Positions 54,397-63,510 of a stretch of 64,000 nucleotides of DNA are shown here, one piece after another. The notes under the pieces were generated by a model. It worked only from the letters and a program-made list of their open reading frames with translations. It did not search any database and had not been told where the DNA came from. The position numbers were made by a program, and so were the translations under genes. This DNA comes from an uncultured Microbulbifer sp. Its GTDB lineage: Bacteria > Pseudomonadota > Gammaproteobacteria > Pseudomonadales > Cellvibrionaceae. The stretch lies in the NCBI RefSeq assembly GCF_947489355.1, contig NZ_CANLDD010000012.1, positions 1 through 64,000 on the forward strand, written 5' to 3'. Position 1 is the first letter of the stretch; each line of letters begins with the position of its first letter.

Positions 54397-55128
54397 CTAC
54401 CCTGTTGTCCTGCCCGCGGCTATGCGTGCATTGAAATCCAAAACCATTTGCGGCTCGTCGGTAAACACACCATCCACCCCTTGTGCGGCCAGTAATACCA
54501 GGTCATCGGGGGTATTGACGGTGAACACATAGTGCTTGAGGCCACGCTGTTTGGCGTCGGCGATCAGATCCGTATTGATAAAGTCGACGTTGGTGTGCAG
54601 AGAATAGGCCCGCAGAGGGGCTGCGCAGGCGGCAAGGTCCAGGGGAATGCCACTGAGCAAAACGCCACGGCGCACTTCCGGCAGTCGCCGCAGGCATTCG
54701 TACAGCTGGCGGTGGTCAAAGGAGGAAACGATATAGGGATCGAAAGCGGTGCCTTTGTCATGTACGAAAGAGCGGATTTCCTCGACAAAGAGCGCGGCAC
54801 AGTTGGGGCCCTTAAGCTCGATATTCAATTGGGCACTATCGCCCACCAATTCCAGAACTTCACGGAGGGTCGGAATGGTGCCGCCACAGGGCAGCGGCCT
54901 CTCGCGCAGTGTTTCGGGGCGCATATCCGTGAGCAATTCACTGCCAGCAATCAATCGCCCAAGGCGTCGATCGTGTTTTACCAATAATTGGCCGCCGATA
55001 TTCCAGACATCCACTTCGATGCCCCCCACAGCCATTTCCAGCGCATGGCCGATCGCCTGCAGGGTGTTTTCGCTGGCCCGCTGCTGGTAGCCGCGGTGGG
55101 CGAAGCAGAAGAGGGTGCCTGGTGCCAT
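54397..55128 (-). CDS. Glycerophosphodiester phosphodiesterase
   Basis: A 243-residue GDPD-family enzyme that splits glycerophosphodiesters into glycerol-3-phosphate and an alcohol. Key residues are His11-Arg12 (AHRG), ENT near 20, GIEVDV (Glu/Asp metal site) and His near 51 (VKHDR), with a TIM barrel. The later AQLNIELKG and the TVNTPDD...GVDGVFTDEP C-terminus are family segments. No signal peptide, so cytosolic (UgpQ-like). ATG 55128 is chosen; an upstream frame to 55170 lacks similarity. Confidence 0.9.
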   Translation of the reverse strand: MAPGTLFCFAHRGYQQRASENTLQAIGHALEMAVGGIEVDVWNIGGQLLVKHDRRLGRLIAGSELLTDMRPETLRERPLPCGGTIPTLREVLELVGDSAQLNIELKGPNCAALFVEEIRSFVHDKGTAFDPYIVSSFDHRQLYECLRRLPEVRRGVLLSGIPLDLAACAAPLRAYSLHTNVDFINTDLIADAKQRGLKHYVFTVNTPDDLVLLAAQGVDGVFTDEPQMVLDFNARIAAGRTTG

Positions 55129-55312
55129 TGGTAGTAGAGTCCGTCCAAAGGGTTTGCTGCAGCCTGCCACTGACCTATTGCAGTGGGGTGACTGCTACCA
55201 AAGTTTACCCATTCTGTTGGGCAATCGGCATAAAAAAGGCTTAAGGGGGCCTGGGAGGCACTGCAACCTCTCAGGTCTGGAGATACCCTATTGATGTGCC
55301 TGCAGTCGAGAT

Positions 55313-55825
55313 TCAGTCCCCGGCCAGGGCCCGGTAGCCGCCGCGGTGGAAGACCAGAGGTTCGCCACCGAAAGCGGTAAATTCCAGTACGGTCCCCAGC
55401 AGGATTGTATGGTCACCGCCTTCGATACATTGGGCCCGGCTGCAGTGGAAGTAAGCCGCACACTCCTCCAAGCGGGGAATGCCATTGGGCCCCTCATACC
55501 AGTGTATCTGACCGAACTTGTCGCTTCCGCGGCCGGCAAACAGGTTGGAAACATGTTGTTGGTCGGCGCGCAGCACATGTACGGCAAAATGGTCGCGGGT
55601 GGTAAATGCCTCGTAACCGAGTGACTGCTTATCGATGCTCCAGAGCACCAGGGCCGGGTCGAGAGAGACAGAATTGAAGCTGTTTACGGTCATTCCTGCC
55701 GGCTGGCCGTCGGCGTCCCGCGTGGTAATCACCGTGACGCCGGTCGCGAACTGGCCCAGCGTGTCGCGCAACAGGCGGCTTTGCTGGGCAGATGGGGTGG
55801 TAGCTGGGCTTCTAACTGTCGTCAT
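55313..55825 (-). CDS. Flavin reductase family protein
   Basis: A 170-residue FMN-binding split-barrel protein. Family segments are LRDTLGQFATGVTVITT (near 20), GMTVNSFNSVSLDPALVLWSIDK and the HCSRAQCIEGGDHTILLGTV loop. Such proteins reduce flavin with NAD(P)H for a partner mono-oxygenase or redox enzyme. The neighbouring rubredoxin fusion on the same strand is another electron-transfer enzyme, but a joint pathway is only suggested. An ATG at 55864 would give a start 13 residues earlier; neither has a good ribosome binding site. Confidence 0.85.
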   Translation of the reverse strand: MTTVRSPATTPSAQQSRLLRDTLGQFATGVTVITTRDADGQPAGMTVNSFNSVSLDPALVLWSIDKQSLGYEAFTTRDHFAVHVLRADQQHVSNLFAGRGSDKFGQIHWYEGPNGIPRLEECAAYFHCSRAQCIEGGDHTILLGTVLEFTAFGGEPLVFHRGGYRALAGD

Positions 55826-55937
55826 ACGGGGGTTGCTTGTACCAAACCTGTGCGAGGCCGCCATTTTAGGCTAAAAGCGTCTCCATTGCGCGTTTTGCCT
55901 CGAACACCAGCAAAAGAAGCTCGATTGTCAGTGTGTT

Positions 55938-57563
55938 CTAAGGCTCGCCCATCATAGGTTCACATTCCCTGCTGAGAGGTTCCCGCCGGGTGATTGCTGC
56001 TCCCGTCAGGGCAAATCCCAGCAGCTGTCCTGTGTCACTGCGGAATTCTGCGCACACCCCGGAATCATCACTATCAATCTGCCAACGACCCCTGGCGTGC
56101 GGAGGGGGTGGGCACACGGTGGTGGGGCGCAGGGTGGTTTTGATCGCGACCGGTATCACTCCGTAGTGTATGGGAGTAGGCTGGCCGCTGAGCGTTTTTG
56201 CCAGTGCGCGGGCGCAGGCCATCAGAGGGGCGACAAAGAAGAGCAGGTGGCCGTCCACCTCGGCGCAATCGCCGAGGGCGTAAATGTGTGGGTCACTGGT
56301 TTGCAGCTGCCGGTCAACGGTGATGCCGCGATGGATTGCCAGCCCTGCTGCTTCCGCCAGTGCGGTATTTGCCTGCAAACCCAGGGCGGCAAGCGCCATG
56401 TCTGCCTCGATAGTCTGGCCGTTGTCGAGCTGGGCCAAGAGACCCTGGGGGCGCCGCAACAATTTCTGTACCGCACTGGCACAGTGAAAACGCACGCCAC
56501 GGCTCTCCAGTGCGCCTTGTAAGTCGCGCCCAGCCGCTTCTGGCAGCAGGGAGGCCAGCGGCCAGGCCAGTGGGTCTACCAGGTCCACGGAAAAATCAGC
56601 TTGCACCAGATCGTTGGCAAACTCACAGCCAATCAGGCCCGCCCCGATCACAAGCACCCGTTGGCGTCCCACCAGTGCGGTGCGAAAGCGATGATAGTCT
56701 TTCAGGCTGTTGATACGAAACAGGCGGGCGTGGGCGTCACCCTCAATGCAGGGCAGGGGACGGCAGTGGGCTCCGGTTGCCAGTACCAGCCGGTCGTAAT
56801 GGATTTTTGCGCTGTGGTCCGCAGTTTCCTGTTGTACCGTCAATGCCCTGGTGTCCGGGTTGATACCAGTGACGCGAGTGTGCACCAGGATGTCGGCCTC
56901 CAGTTCACGGGCCATTTCCTCAGCACTATTCGTGCTCAGCTGCTGTGCGGTTCTGCCGTGGGAAAGGGAGGCGGACAGGAGGGGCTTGGAGTAGAAGGTA
57001 CCGTCGTCACTGGTGATCAGCAGCAGGGGGGTATCGCTGTCGAGTTTGCGAAACTCTTTTGCCAGGCTGTAACCGGCAAGGCCGGTACCGAGGATGACCA
57101 ATGGATCGCGACTTGGCTGCGCCTTTGTGGCGTCGGGTTTTGCAAGTGGTTCTACCGGTGCTGCGGTTACCAGCACCATATCGAATTCCTCCTTGCTGAT
57201 GCCGCATTGGGGACAGCACCAATCCTCCGGTATCTGCTCCCAGCGGGTACCGGGCGCTATGCCTTCCTCCGGGCAGCCTTTGGCCTCGTCGTAAACCCAT
57301 CCGCATACCATACACTCCCAGATGTGGGTTGCAGTGGCAGCTTTGGGCGCGGTGGGGGGAGGGGTTGGGGACTGTGGGGTATGGCTCCGCTTCACTTCAA
57401 GCATGGCGAAGTCCCGCTTGCTGGCTCCGCACTGGGGGCAGCACCAGTCCTCGGGGATATCCTCCCAGCGGGTGCCCGGTGTTATGTTGTCCTCGGGCCA
57501 ACCTTTGGCCTCGTCGTAGATCCAGCCACAGTTCTGGCACTCCCACACTCGGTACTTGGCCAT
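55938..57563 (-). CDS. Tandem rubredoxin / NAD(P)H rubredoxin reductase fusion
   Basis: A 541-residue fusion. Two complete rubredoxin domains (about 4-55 and 79-130), each with CxxCGWxYDEAKG and WCCPQCG iron sites, are joined by a Pro/Thr-rich linker to an FAD-dependent pyridine nucleotide-disulfide reductase-like domain (about 153-541). The latter has LGTGLAGYS (FAD), [12 protein letters not shown] (NAD(P)H) and ALGDCAEVD near 435. In alkane-degrading bacteria rubredoxin (AlkG) and its reductase (AlkT) are separate proteins; here reductase and two rubredoxins share one chain, so electrons could pass within a single protein to an unknown acceptor. No alkane hydroxylase is visible. Oxidative stress defence is an alternative. 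Confidence 0.9.
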   Translation of the reverse strand: MAKYRVWECQNCGWIYDEAKGWPEDNITPGTRWEDIPEDWCCPQCGASKRDFAMLEVKRSHTPQSPTPPPTAPKAATATHIWECMVCGWVYDEAKGCPEEGIAPGTRWEQIPEDWCCPQCGISKEEFDMVLVTAAPVEPLAKPDATKAQPSRDPLVILGTGLAGYSLAKEFRKLDSDTPLLLITSDDGTFYSKPLLSASLSHGRTAQQLSTNSAEEMARELEADILVHTRVTGINPDTRALTVQQETADHSAKIHYDRLVLATGAHCRPLPCIEGDAHARLFRINSLKDYHRFRTALVGRQRVLVIGAGLIGCEFANDLVQADFSVDLVDPLAWPLASLLPEAAGRDLQGALESRGVRFHCASAVQKLLRRPQGLLAQLDNGQTIEADMALAALGLQANTALAEAAGLAIHRGITVDRQLQTSDPHIYALGDCAEVDGHLLFFVAPLMACARALAKTLSGQPTPIHYGVIPVAIKTTLRPTTVCPPPPHARGRWQIDSDDSGVCAEFRSDTGQLLGFALTGAAITRREPLSRECEPMMGEP

Positions 57564-57666
57564 AGACGTTCTCCTATCCAGTCATAGGGCCGCAGCCGCC
57601 ACAGGGTGGTCGGGGGCCGGCTCCATTGTATGGCCAAAGATGCGGGGGAGTTAAGCGCGGATGCCG

Positions 57667-58323
57667 CTATTCAGTATTGCGCTGGGCAATGTTGGTGAGG
57701 GCGTTCTGATAAGTATCGGTAATTTCACCGGGATGACTGACAGAGACCCCCAGATCATGCACCAGGCCATCCTTGAGACCATAGACCCAGCCGTTGACAG
57801 AGAGCTGTTGCCCCGAGCGCCAGGCGTCGTGCACTATGGTGGTCTGGCAGACGTGAATAACCTGCTCCAGCACATTGAGTTCACAGAGCAGGTCGGTCCG
57901 TTGATGTTGTTGAAACAGATTGATAAGGGTGTGGTGCTTGTCTCGGACATCCTGAATATGGCGCAGCCAGTTATCGATCAGTCCAAGTTGCTCATTGTGC
58001 AGGGCAGCCTGAACACCGCCGCAGCCGTAGTGACCGCACACGATAATGTGCTTTACCTTGAGGATTTCAACGGCGTATTGCAGTACCGACAGGCAGTTCA
58101 GGTCGGTGTGCACTACCAGATTGGCGACATTGCGGTGTACAAACAATTCGCCCGGCAGCAGGTTCACAATTTGATTGGCGGGTACACGGCTGTCCGCGCA
58201 GCCGATCCAAAGGTACTCCGGGGTCTGTTGTTCCGACAGTTTGAGGAAGAAATCGGGATTTTCCTCACGGGTTGCCTGAGACCATTGTCGGTTGTTTTTA
58301 AGTAGATGATCGAGCGGTTGCAA
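57667..58323 (-). CDS. can: Beta-class carbonic anhydrase
   Basis: A 218-residue zinc enzyme converting CO2 and bicarbonate. The zinc ligands Cys42, His98 and Cys101 and the Asp44-Arg46 pair (CADSRVP) are at the positions seen in E. coli Can (220 residues). HYGCGG closes the site. It lies alone and divergent from the acetyltransferase gene after it. Confidence 0.96.
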   Translation of the reverse strand: MQPLDHLLKNNRQWSQATREENPDFFLKLSEQQTPEYLWIGCADSRVPANQIVNLLPGELFVHRNVANLVVHTDLNCLSVLQYAVEILKVKHIIVCGHYGCGGVQAALHNEQLGLIDNWLRHIQDVRDKHHTLINLFQQHQRTDLLCELNVLEQVIHVCQTTIVHDAWRSGQQLSVNGWVYGLKDGLVHDLGVSVSHPGEITDTYQNALTNIAQRNTE

Positions 58324-58575
58324 TGCGACTGTATCCTGAGGTCATCATTTGGGCTCAGGATAGCGGCTTTGCCAGTGCAGGCCAAGGGTGTCTGGGCCCA
58401 CAGTGATATCAAACGGGTGCAGCCCCGCTGCCCTGTGTTGAGTCAACCCGGTAACCTGCTTGCGTGCCGGATCAAAAACCAATCGCCAGGTAAAAAGAAA
58501 TTTGTTTTTATCGTCCATAAGACAAAAAAAGTACGGCAAAGCCCAAAAACCCTTAGAGGAAGCAGAGAGGTATCT

Positions 58576-59085
58576 ATGACATTACCCACCCCGGAGGCTG
58601 TCTCGGCAGTAACCATTATCCTGGCGGAGTACACCGACAGTCGCCATGCTGAAGATATGCTCGCGCTTATGGATGAATATTCCCGCCACCCTTTTGGCGG
58701 CGGGGTACCCTTGCCGGATCGATGCCGGGCTGAGTTGCCGTCAAAACTGGCTTCGTTTCCCGGTGCTTTTAGTGTGCTCGCCTACAGCGACGATGAAGCG
58801 GTGGGTCTGGTCAACTGCTTTACCGGTTTTTCCACTTTTGCCTGCCAACCCCTGGTCAATATCCACGATGTGATCGTTAGCGCGCGTGTGCGTGGCAAGG
58901 GACTCTGTGCCGAAATGCTGGATTTTGTCGCCCGAGAGGCAAAAAAGCAGGGTTGCTGCAAGTTGACGATGGAAGTATTGGAAAGAAACCGCACCGCGCA
59001 GCTTGCCTATCGCAGAGCCGGCTTTAAACCCTATACCCTGGATGAAGAATTTGGGCAGGCAGAATTCTGGCAGCGCTACCTTTGA
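58576..59085 (+). CDS. GNAT family acetyltransferase
   Basis: A 169-residue GNAT protein. The acetyl-CoA site is VSARVRGKGLCAEML (about 97-111) and the C-terminal strand/helix is EVLERNRTAQLAYRRAGF. Start at 58576 follows AGAGAGG 6 bases upstream; the open frame continues further upstream without similarity. Substrate unknown. It stands between carbonic anhydrase (divergent) and the convergent MFS transporter. Confidence 0.87.
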   Translation: MTLPTPEAVSAVTIILAEYTDSRHAEDMLALMDEYSRHPFGGGVPLPDRCRAELPSKLASFPGAFSVLAYSDDEAVGLVNCFTGFSTFACQPLVNIHDVIVSARVRGKGLCAEMLDFVAREAKKQGCCKLTMEVLERNRTAQLAYRRAGFKPYTLDEEFGQAEFWQRYL

Positions 59086-59245
59086 GAAGAATGAAACCCT
59101 CAGGGGGAGAGGCGGATGCTTCCCCGTTGCGCGCTTGGGCCCTGGGGCGTGTGCGCCTTTGAGCACAGGCACTGGCGTGCAACTGCGCTGATATCAGAGG
59201 ATGCTTGAGGCCGCGGTGGGGGTTATTGGAATGCCTTTCAGCAAT

Positions 59246-60436
59246 TCAGTAATCGTATTGGGCCCGTTTCAGTTCCTTTCTTTCTTTTGCTAAAAGCGCA
59301 ATCACAGCACAGACGGCGATCAGGGAGACACTAAGCAACAATCCCAGTAGCGGCTTTTGTGCATAGAGCCAACCACCACTGGCGAATCCGATGGTATAAC
59401 CACCGGTATGGACCAGCGCCAGCAGTCCAAAAAGCCTGCCGCTCCGTTGCTGTGACTGGCTTAAAAGGGCATTGTAGCCCGGCACAAGAAATGCAATGCC
59501 CACCACAAAGACCAGCAGTCCAATGGCTGCGAAGATGCTGCCCAGAGTAGCGGACAGCAATAGGGTGCCTGTGCACAGGGACGTCACGCCCAGCATAAAG
59601 CTCAACCTCGGTGCCTTGAGGTGGCGCACCAGCCCCACCTGCACAAGGAAACCACAGAATGCCGCGGCAGTCAGCAGCAATGCCGTTGTAGAGGCAGCGC
59701 CCAGAGCACTCAGGCCATATATATCCTGCAGGGCCGGTCCCATCAGCATCTGTAACTGACCCACACTGGCGGTGCCCAGGAAAGCGGTGGCAAAGAGTGC
59801 CAGTGCGCCGGGGGGCAGTGTGGAATTTTGCATTGTGTCCGGCCGCGCTATAGCCGGTTCGGCCTTTGGCAGCCCCATGGTCAGCAGCAGTGCCCCGAGT
59901 GGCAACAGTATCAACCAGGCCAGCGGCCAGATACCACCGGCAATCAGGGCCGGCAATGCCAGCAGTGGCCCCAGTCCCCGGCCCAGATTCGCTGCAGCAC
60001 TGAGTCTGGAGAGTATCGACAAACGCTTTTGCTGATCGCCCAATGCCACCGCCCATGCCTGACAGCAGGGGTAAATGGCCGCAGCATACAGCCCATAAAC
60101 AACCCGGCTTGCCGCCAGCGCAAAAAAAGCCGCATTTTCCTCCAGGTGGCCCTGCGCCATCGATACCAGCAGGGCTACGAATAGGCACTGGGCGAGCAGG
60201 GCGCCGGCCAGCCCCGCCAATAAGACCGGCTTGCGACCGACTCTGTCGCCGAGCGCGCCCCAGAGTGGCCCGGCGATCATCAGACACAGGGTGCCTATGG
60301 CAACCAGGGCGCCAATACTGGCCAAGCTCAGACCAGATCGCTCAATGATCAGAGGGATTAGGGTGATTAGTACTACCTGGCTGGCGCCCTGGCTGGCCAC
60401 GATCCAATTGATTCTGCGGAGGTGGGGGGTTAGCAC
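59246..60436 (-). CDS. MFS transporter, probable siderophore exporter
   Basis: A 396-residue major facilitator with about 12 hydrophobic segments and the motif GDRVGRKPVLL after helix 2. It is divergent from the siderophore synthetase genes, which suggests that it exports the siderophore; this is inference. I chose GTG 60436 because GGAG lies 8 bases upstream; TTG 60517 would add 27 residues, including a hydrophobic stretch. Family membership is clear, substrate is not proven. Confidence 0.85.
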   Translation of the reverse strand: MLTPHLRRINWIVASQGASQVVLITLIPLIIERSGLSLASIGALVAIGTLCLMIAGPLWGALGDRVGRKPVLLAGLAGALLAQCLFVALLVSMAQGHLEENAAFFALAASRVVYGLYAAAIYPCCQAWAVALGDQQKRLSILSRLSAAANLGRGLGPLLALPALIAGGIWPLAWLILLPLGALLLTMGLPKAEPAIARPDTMQNSTLPPGALALFATAFLGTASVGQLQMLMGPALQDIYGLSALGAASTTALLLTAAAFCGFLVQVGLVRHLKAPRLSFMLGVTSLCTGTLLLSATLGSIFAAIGLLVFVVGIAFLVPGYNALLSQSQQRSGRLFGLLALVHTGGYTIGFASGGWLYAQKPLLGLLLSVSLIAVCAVIALLAKERKELKRAQYDY

Positions 60437-60534
60437 ATTCAGGGCTCCGCTAATTGAAATAAAGAAACACAAGAGAAGCCCAGGCTCCACACTGTGCGGA
60501 AAATCACAGCCGGCCAACTTTTCTATCGGCGCGC

Positions 60535-60563
60535 TTGAAGTGTGGCAAATTTACCTGCATGAT
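60535..60563 (+). promoter_or_regulatory. Candidate siderophore operon promoter
   Basis: TTGAAG (60535-60540) and CATGAT (60558-60563), each 4 of 6 consensus bases, are 17 bases apart, about 54 bases before the synthetase start. Start of transcription would fall in or beside the Fur-like site at 60572. Confidence 0.35.
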
Positions 60564-60571
60564 ATTTTAAA

Positions 60572-60586
60572 TGCAAAGCATTATTA
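60572..60586. promoter_or_regulatory. Fur-like box
   Basis: TGCAAAGCATTATTA matches the 7-1-7 Fur model TGATAATNATTATCA at 10 of 14 fixed positions. It is AT-rich, lies between the MFS exporter and the siderophore genes, and is placed where a bound repressor would block transcription. Iron repression is expected for such genes but this match is moderate. Confidence 0.45.
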
Positions 60587-60616
60587 TTTTCATTTAATTT
60601 AAAAAGATCTATCACT

Positions 60617-62482
60617 ATGCCCAATGCGCAATCCAGCGCGGTTTCGATCGACCGCGTTGCCCATCAGGTTTCTAGCAATAATCCGCTGATAAATGCGGAT
60701 GGCTACTCGATGGATACAGCTGCGGAGAGAATGTCGGCCAACTGTTTTTTCAATGCGCTGTTGCGCGAAACCGGTTGCGGTCACTGGCACGGACGCAGTG
60801 GGGGTTCGCTTCCCGATGGGATTCGGGCGCCGGCGGTCCGTATCCCGCTTCCTGAGACTGCTGCCGAACTGTGGTTGAATGTTTCCTATCGCAGCGAGTG
60901 TGGCAGGCATCAATTTGCACTGCCTGTGGTGTGGCGCAGAGGCGATGCTGACTGTTCAGTGATTGACCTGGCCCGAACTGCAGGGTTGGTGGCGGATGAG
61001 CCGTCATTTTTTCCCGGTGCGAGCAAGGAGTCCCGCGTGCAGTTCGTGCAGCGTGTCACTGCCAGTGTTGAGAATATGGCCCGGACGTTGCGTGCGCGCA
61101 AGGTCGATACAGAGCGTTTGTTTGCTCACCCCCTGACCTTCTCTGAGGCGGAGCAGGGGCTTTTGTGCGGCCACTCCATTCACCCGACCCCCAAGAGTCG
61201 CGACCCATTCACCCATGAAGACGCCGAGCGCTATGCACCGGAGTTTGGCAACAGCTTTTTCCTGTTATGGCTGGGGGTGGAGCCAGAGTTTTTACGTGGC
61301 GCCAGCGGTACCGAAATCCACGAGAAACACTTTGCCGATCTGGTACGCGAGAGTGACCGCGGGCCCCGGGTGCCGGGGAAATTGATCCCCGTACCGGCGC
61401 ACCCCTGGCAATGGCAACGGCTGCGCCGCGAACCACGGGTAGCCGGGCTGCTTGAAAATGGAAATATTGTGGAGCTGGGTAGCGGCTTGGTGCCCTGGCG
61501 CGCGACTTCCTCATTGCGTGCCGTTTACAGTGCGCAGAACCCCTATATGCTCAAATTCTCTCTCAGTCTGCGCCTTACCAACTCTGTACGTACGCTGCAG
61601 CCGCGGGAAATGGCGCGCGGCCTGGAAGTTCTGAAGGTGCGCAATACTCCCGTGGGACGCGAATTTTTCAACCGTTACCCCCGTTTCCGGGTACTGGCGG
61701 AGCCGGCCTATCTGATGCTTGCAGACAGTGAGGGTGCCCCGATTATCGAAAGTCTGGTGATGTTCCGCGAGAACCCATTCCGCGGGCAAAACGCCTCAAA
61801 TACCTGCCTGCTTGCGACGTTGACCCAGGATCACCCCGGTGGGGCTCCCTGCCGTGCGGCGCAGTTAATTTTACAACTGGCGGAACAGGGCAACATTTCT
61901 GCTGCAGCTGCCGCCCGGCGTTGGTTTACTGCTTTTCTGGATACGGTGGTAGAGCCGCTGCTGATCGCCCAGGCCGATTTCGGTATTTTGTTTGGCGCTC
62001 ACCAGCAAAACCTGATTCTTTCTTTTGAAGGCAGCCTGCCTGTAGCGGGTTATTTCCGCGATTGCCAGGGCAGTGGTTACAGCAAACTTGGAGAAAAACT
62101 GTTGAAACCCCACCTGCCCGATCTGGCCCGCAAGAGCGGGAATGTCATTGATGAACAAATGGCAAATCGCCTCTTTGTTTATTACCTCATTGTCAACAGC
62201 TGCTTCGGTCTTATCTCTGCGCTTGCCGCTGCAGAACTTTTGACCGAGTGGGAATTACTGGGCCAATTGCGCAACCGGCTGCAGCGACTCCATGACGGCC
62301 CGCGGCGGGACCGCAGCTGTCTGGAATATCTATTGCAGGCCCCAACGCTTTGGTCCAAAGGCAATTTCCAGTGCGCCATTATCGGTATGAATGAAACCAC
62401 CAGTGATGATCCACTTTCCATTTACCACACCATGGAGAACCCACTGATCGATACCTCCCAGCGCGATTCTGTGCAGGGCTGA
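60617..62482 (+). CDS. IucA/IucC family siderophore synthetase (NIS)
   Basis: A 621-residue NRPS-independent siderophore synthetase, which activates a carboxylic acid such as citrate with ATP and joins it to an amine. GHSIHPTPKSR (185-195) is the ATP/citrate motif, and KFSLSLRLTNSVRTL (near 314) and FGAHQQNLIL (near 468) are further family segments. It begins a unit with a siderophore acyltransferase and a second synthetase, the aerobactin-like order synthetase-acyltransferase-synthetase. The product is probably a hydroxamate/citrate siderophore; exact structure unknown. Confidence 0.92.
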   Translation: MPNAQSSAVSIDRVAHQVSSNNPLINADGYSMDTAAERMSANCFFNALLRETGCGHWHGRSGGSLPDGIRAPAVRIPLPETAAELWLNVSYRSECGRHQFALPVVWRRGDADCSVIDLARTAGLVADEPSFFPGASKESRVQFVQRVTASVENMARTLRARKVDTERLFAHPLTFSEAEQGLLCGHSIHPTPKSRDPFTHEDAERYAPEFGNSFFLLWLGVEPEFLRGASGTEIHEKHFADLVRESDRGPRVPGKLIPVPAHPWQWQRLRREPRVAGLLENGNIVELGSGLVPWRATSSLRAVYSAQNPYMLKFSLSLRLTNSVRTLQPREMARGLEVLKVRNTPVGREFFNRYPRFRVLAEPAYLMLADSEGAPIIESLVMFRENPFRGQNASNTCLLATLTQDHPGGAPCRAAQLILQLAEQGNISAAAAARRWFTAFLDTVVEPLLIAQADFGILFGAHQQNLILSFEGSLPVAGYFRDCQGSGYSKLGEKLLKPHLPDLARKSGNVIDEQMANRLFVYYLIVNSCFGLISALAAAELLTEWELLGQLRNRLQRLHDGPRRDRSCLEYLLQAPTLWSKGNFQCAIIGMNETTSDDPLSIYHTMENPLIDTSQRDSVQG

Positions 62483-62517
62483 GCGCCTGGAACGGTAAAA
62501 ACCGTAAGGAAAACTGT

Positions 62518-63510
62518 ATGACCAGTCCCGTGATTATGGCCGGGTTTCCCACAGTGCATCGTGGTGCACTGGACGATGGGCGCCGTTGGTGTGCGCTTGA
62601 GACGGGATATCGCTGTGAGCTGCACGCAGGTGTATTCGCGCAAGTGGCCTATATTGCCGGAGAGGAATGCGCAGGGATCAGCATTCCGACAGGCAATGTG
62701 CAAATGCCGGATTTGAATCATTGGCTTGACTGGCTCTTTTCCCTGAACCCGGCTCTGCAGCGGATCGAGGTGCTTATAGCCGGTAAAGTGCCACACACTG
62801 CGGGCAGTGAAATTACCCGTGTGGATTTCTATCAGCGTGCGTCAGTCTGGTATCGCGGTAATAACGGGGGAAGCTTTCCGCTGCAGTGGGTGGAGAATCA
62901 CGTGGGCCTGCGTCACCCCCTGCGCCCCGAACCCGTTGATGGAGAAGTGTATCGCAGGCACTTTTACTCTCTGGGTATGGATTTCAGTTTGCGGTCTCTG
63001 GACCCGGAAAGTGATTTGATGCTTTTTACCGGATGGATGAATCAGCGCAGAGTAGCTCGATTCTGGCAAGAGGAAGGGGATTGTGACAAGCAAAAGCGCT
63101 ATATCGAAACGGTGATTCAGGACCCGCACAAATATCCCCTGATGGCCTGTTTCGACGATATGCCCTTTGGATATTTCGAAGTCTATTGGGCTTATGAGGA
63201 TCGCATTGCGCCGCACTGTGATGCGCAGCTCTTTGATCGCGGTGCCCATTTGCTGGTGGGAGACCGGCGTTTTCTGGGCAGCCAGTTTACCCGCGCCTGG
63301 TTCAATGGGGTTTCCCACTTCCTGTTTCTGGATGACAGCCGCACGCAGACGCTGGTGGGCGAGCCCAGGGCTGACCATGTTGCGATGCTGCGGTATTTCG
63401 ACGGCATGTTTGGCTGGCAAAAGATAAGGGAATTTGAATTTCCCCATAAACGCGCGGCATTGGTGCTGTGTCAGAGGGGGAGATTTTTTCAGAGTATGGG
63501 GGGCGTATGA
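62518..63510 (+). CDS. IucB-like siderophore N-acyltransferase
   Basis: A 330-residue protein whose C-terminal half (about 150-325) is the GNAT-fold domain of IucB-type acyltransferases, with RRHFYSLGMDFSLRSLD opening it and LLVGDRRFLGSQFTRAW as the acyl-CoA region. Such enzymes acetylate or acylate an N-hydroxylated lysine or diamine. The first half is less conserved, as in relatives. Its TGA overlaps the ATG of the next synthetase gene (ATGA), so the two are coupled. Confidence 0.9.
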   Translation: MTSPVIMAGFPTVHRGALDDGRRWCALETGYRCELHAGVFAQVAYIAGEECAGISIPTGNVQMPDLNHWLDWLFSLNPALQRIEVLIAGKVPHTAGSEITRVDFYQRASVWYRGNNGGSFPLQWVENHVGLRHPLRPEPVDGEVYRRHFYSLGMDFSLRSLDPESDLMLFTGWMNQRRVARFWQEEGDCDKQKRYIETVIQDPHKYPLMACFDDMPFGYFEVYWAYEDRIAPHCDAQLFDRGAHLLVGDRRFLGSQFTRAWFNGVSHFLFLDDSRTQTLVGEPRADHVAMLRYFDGMFGWQKIREFEFPHKRAALVLCQRGRFFQSMGGV

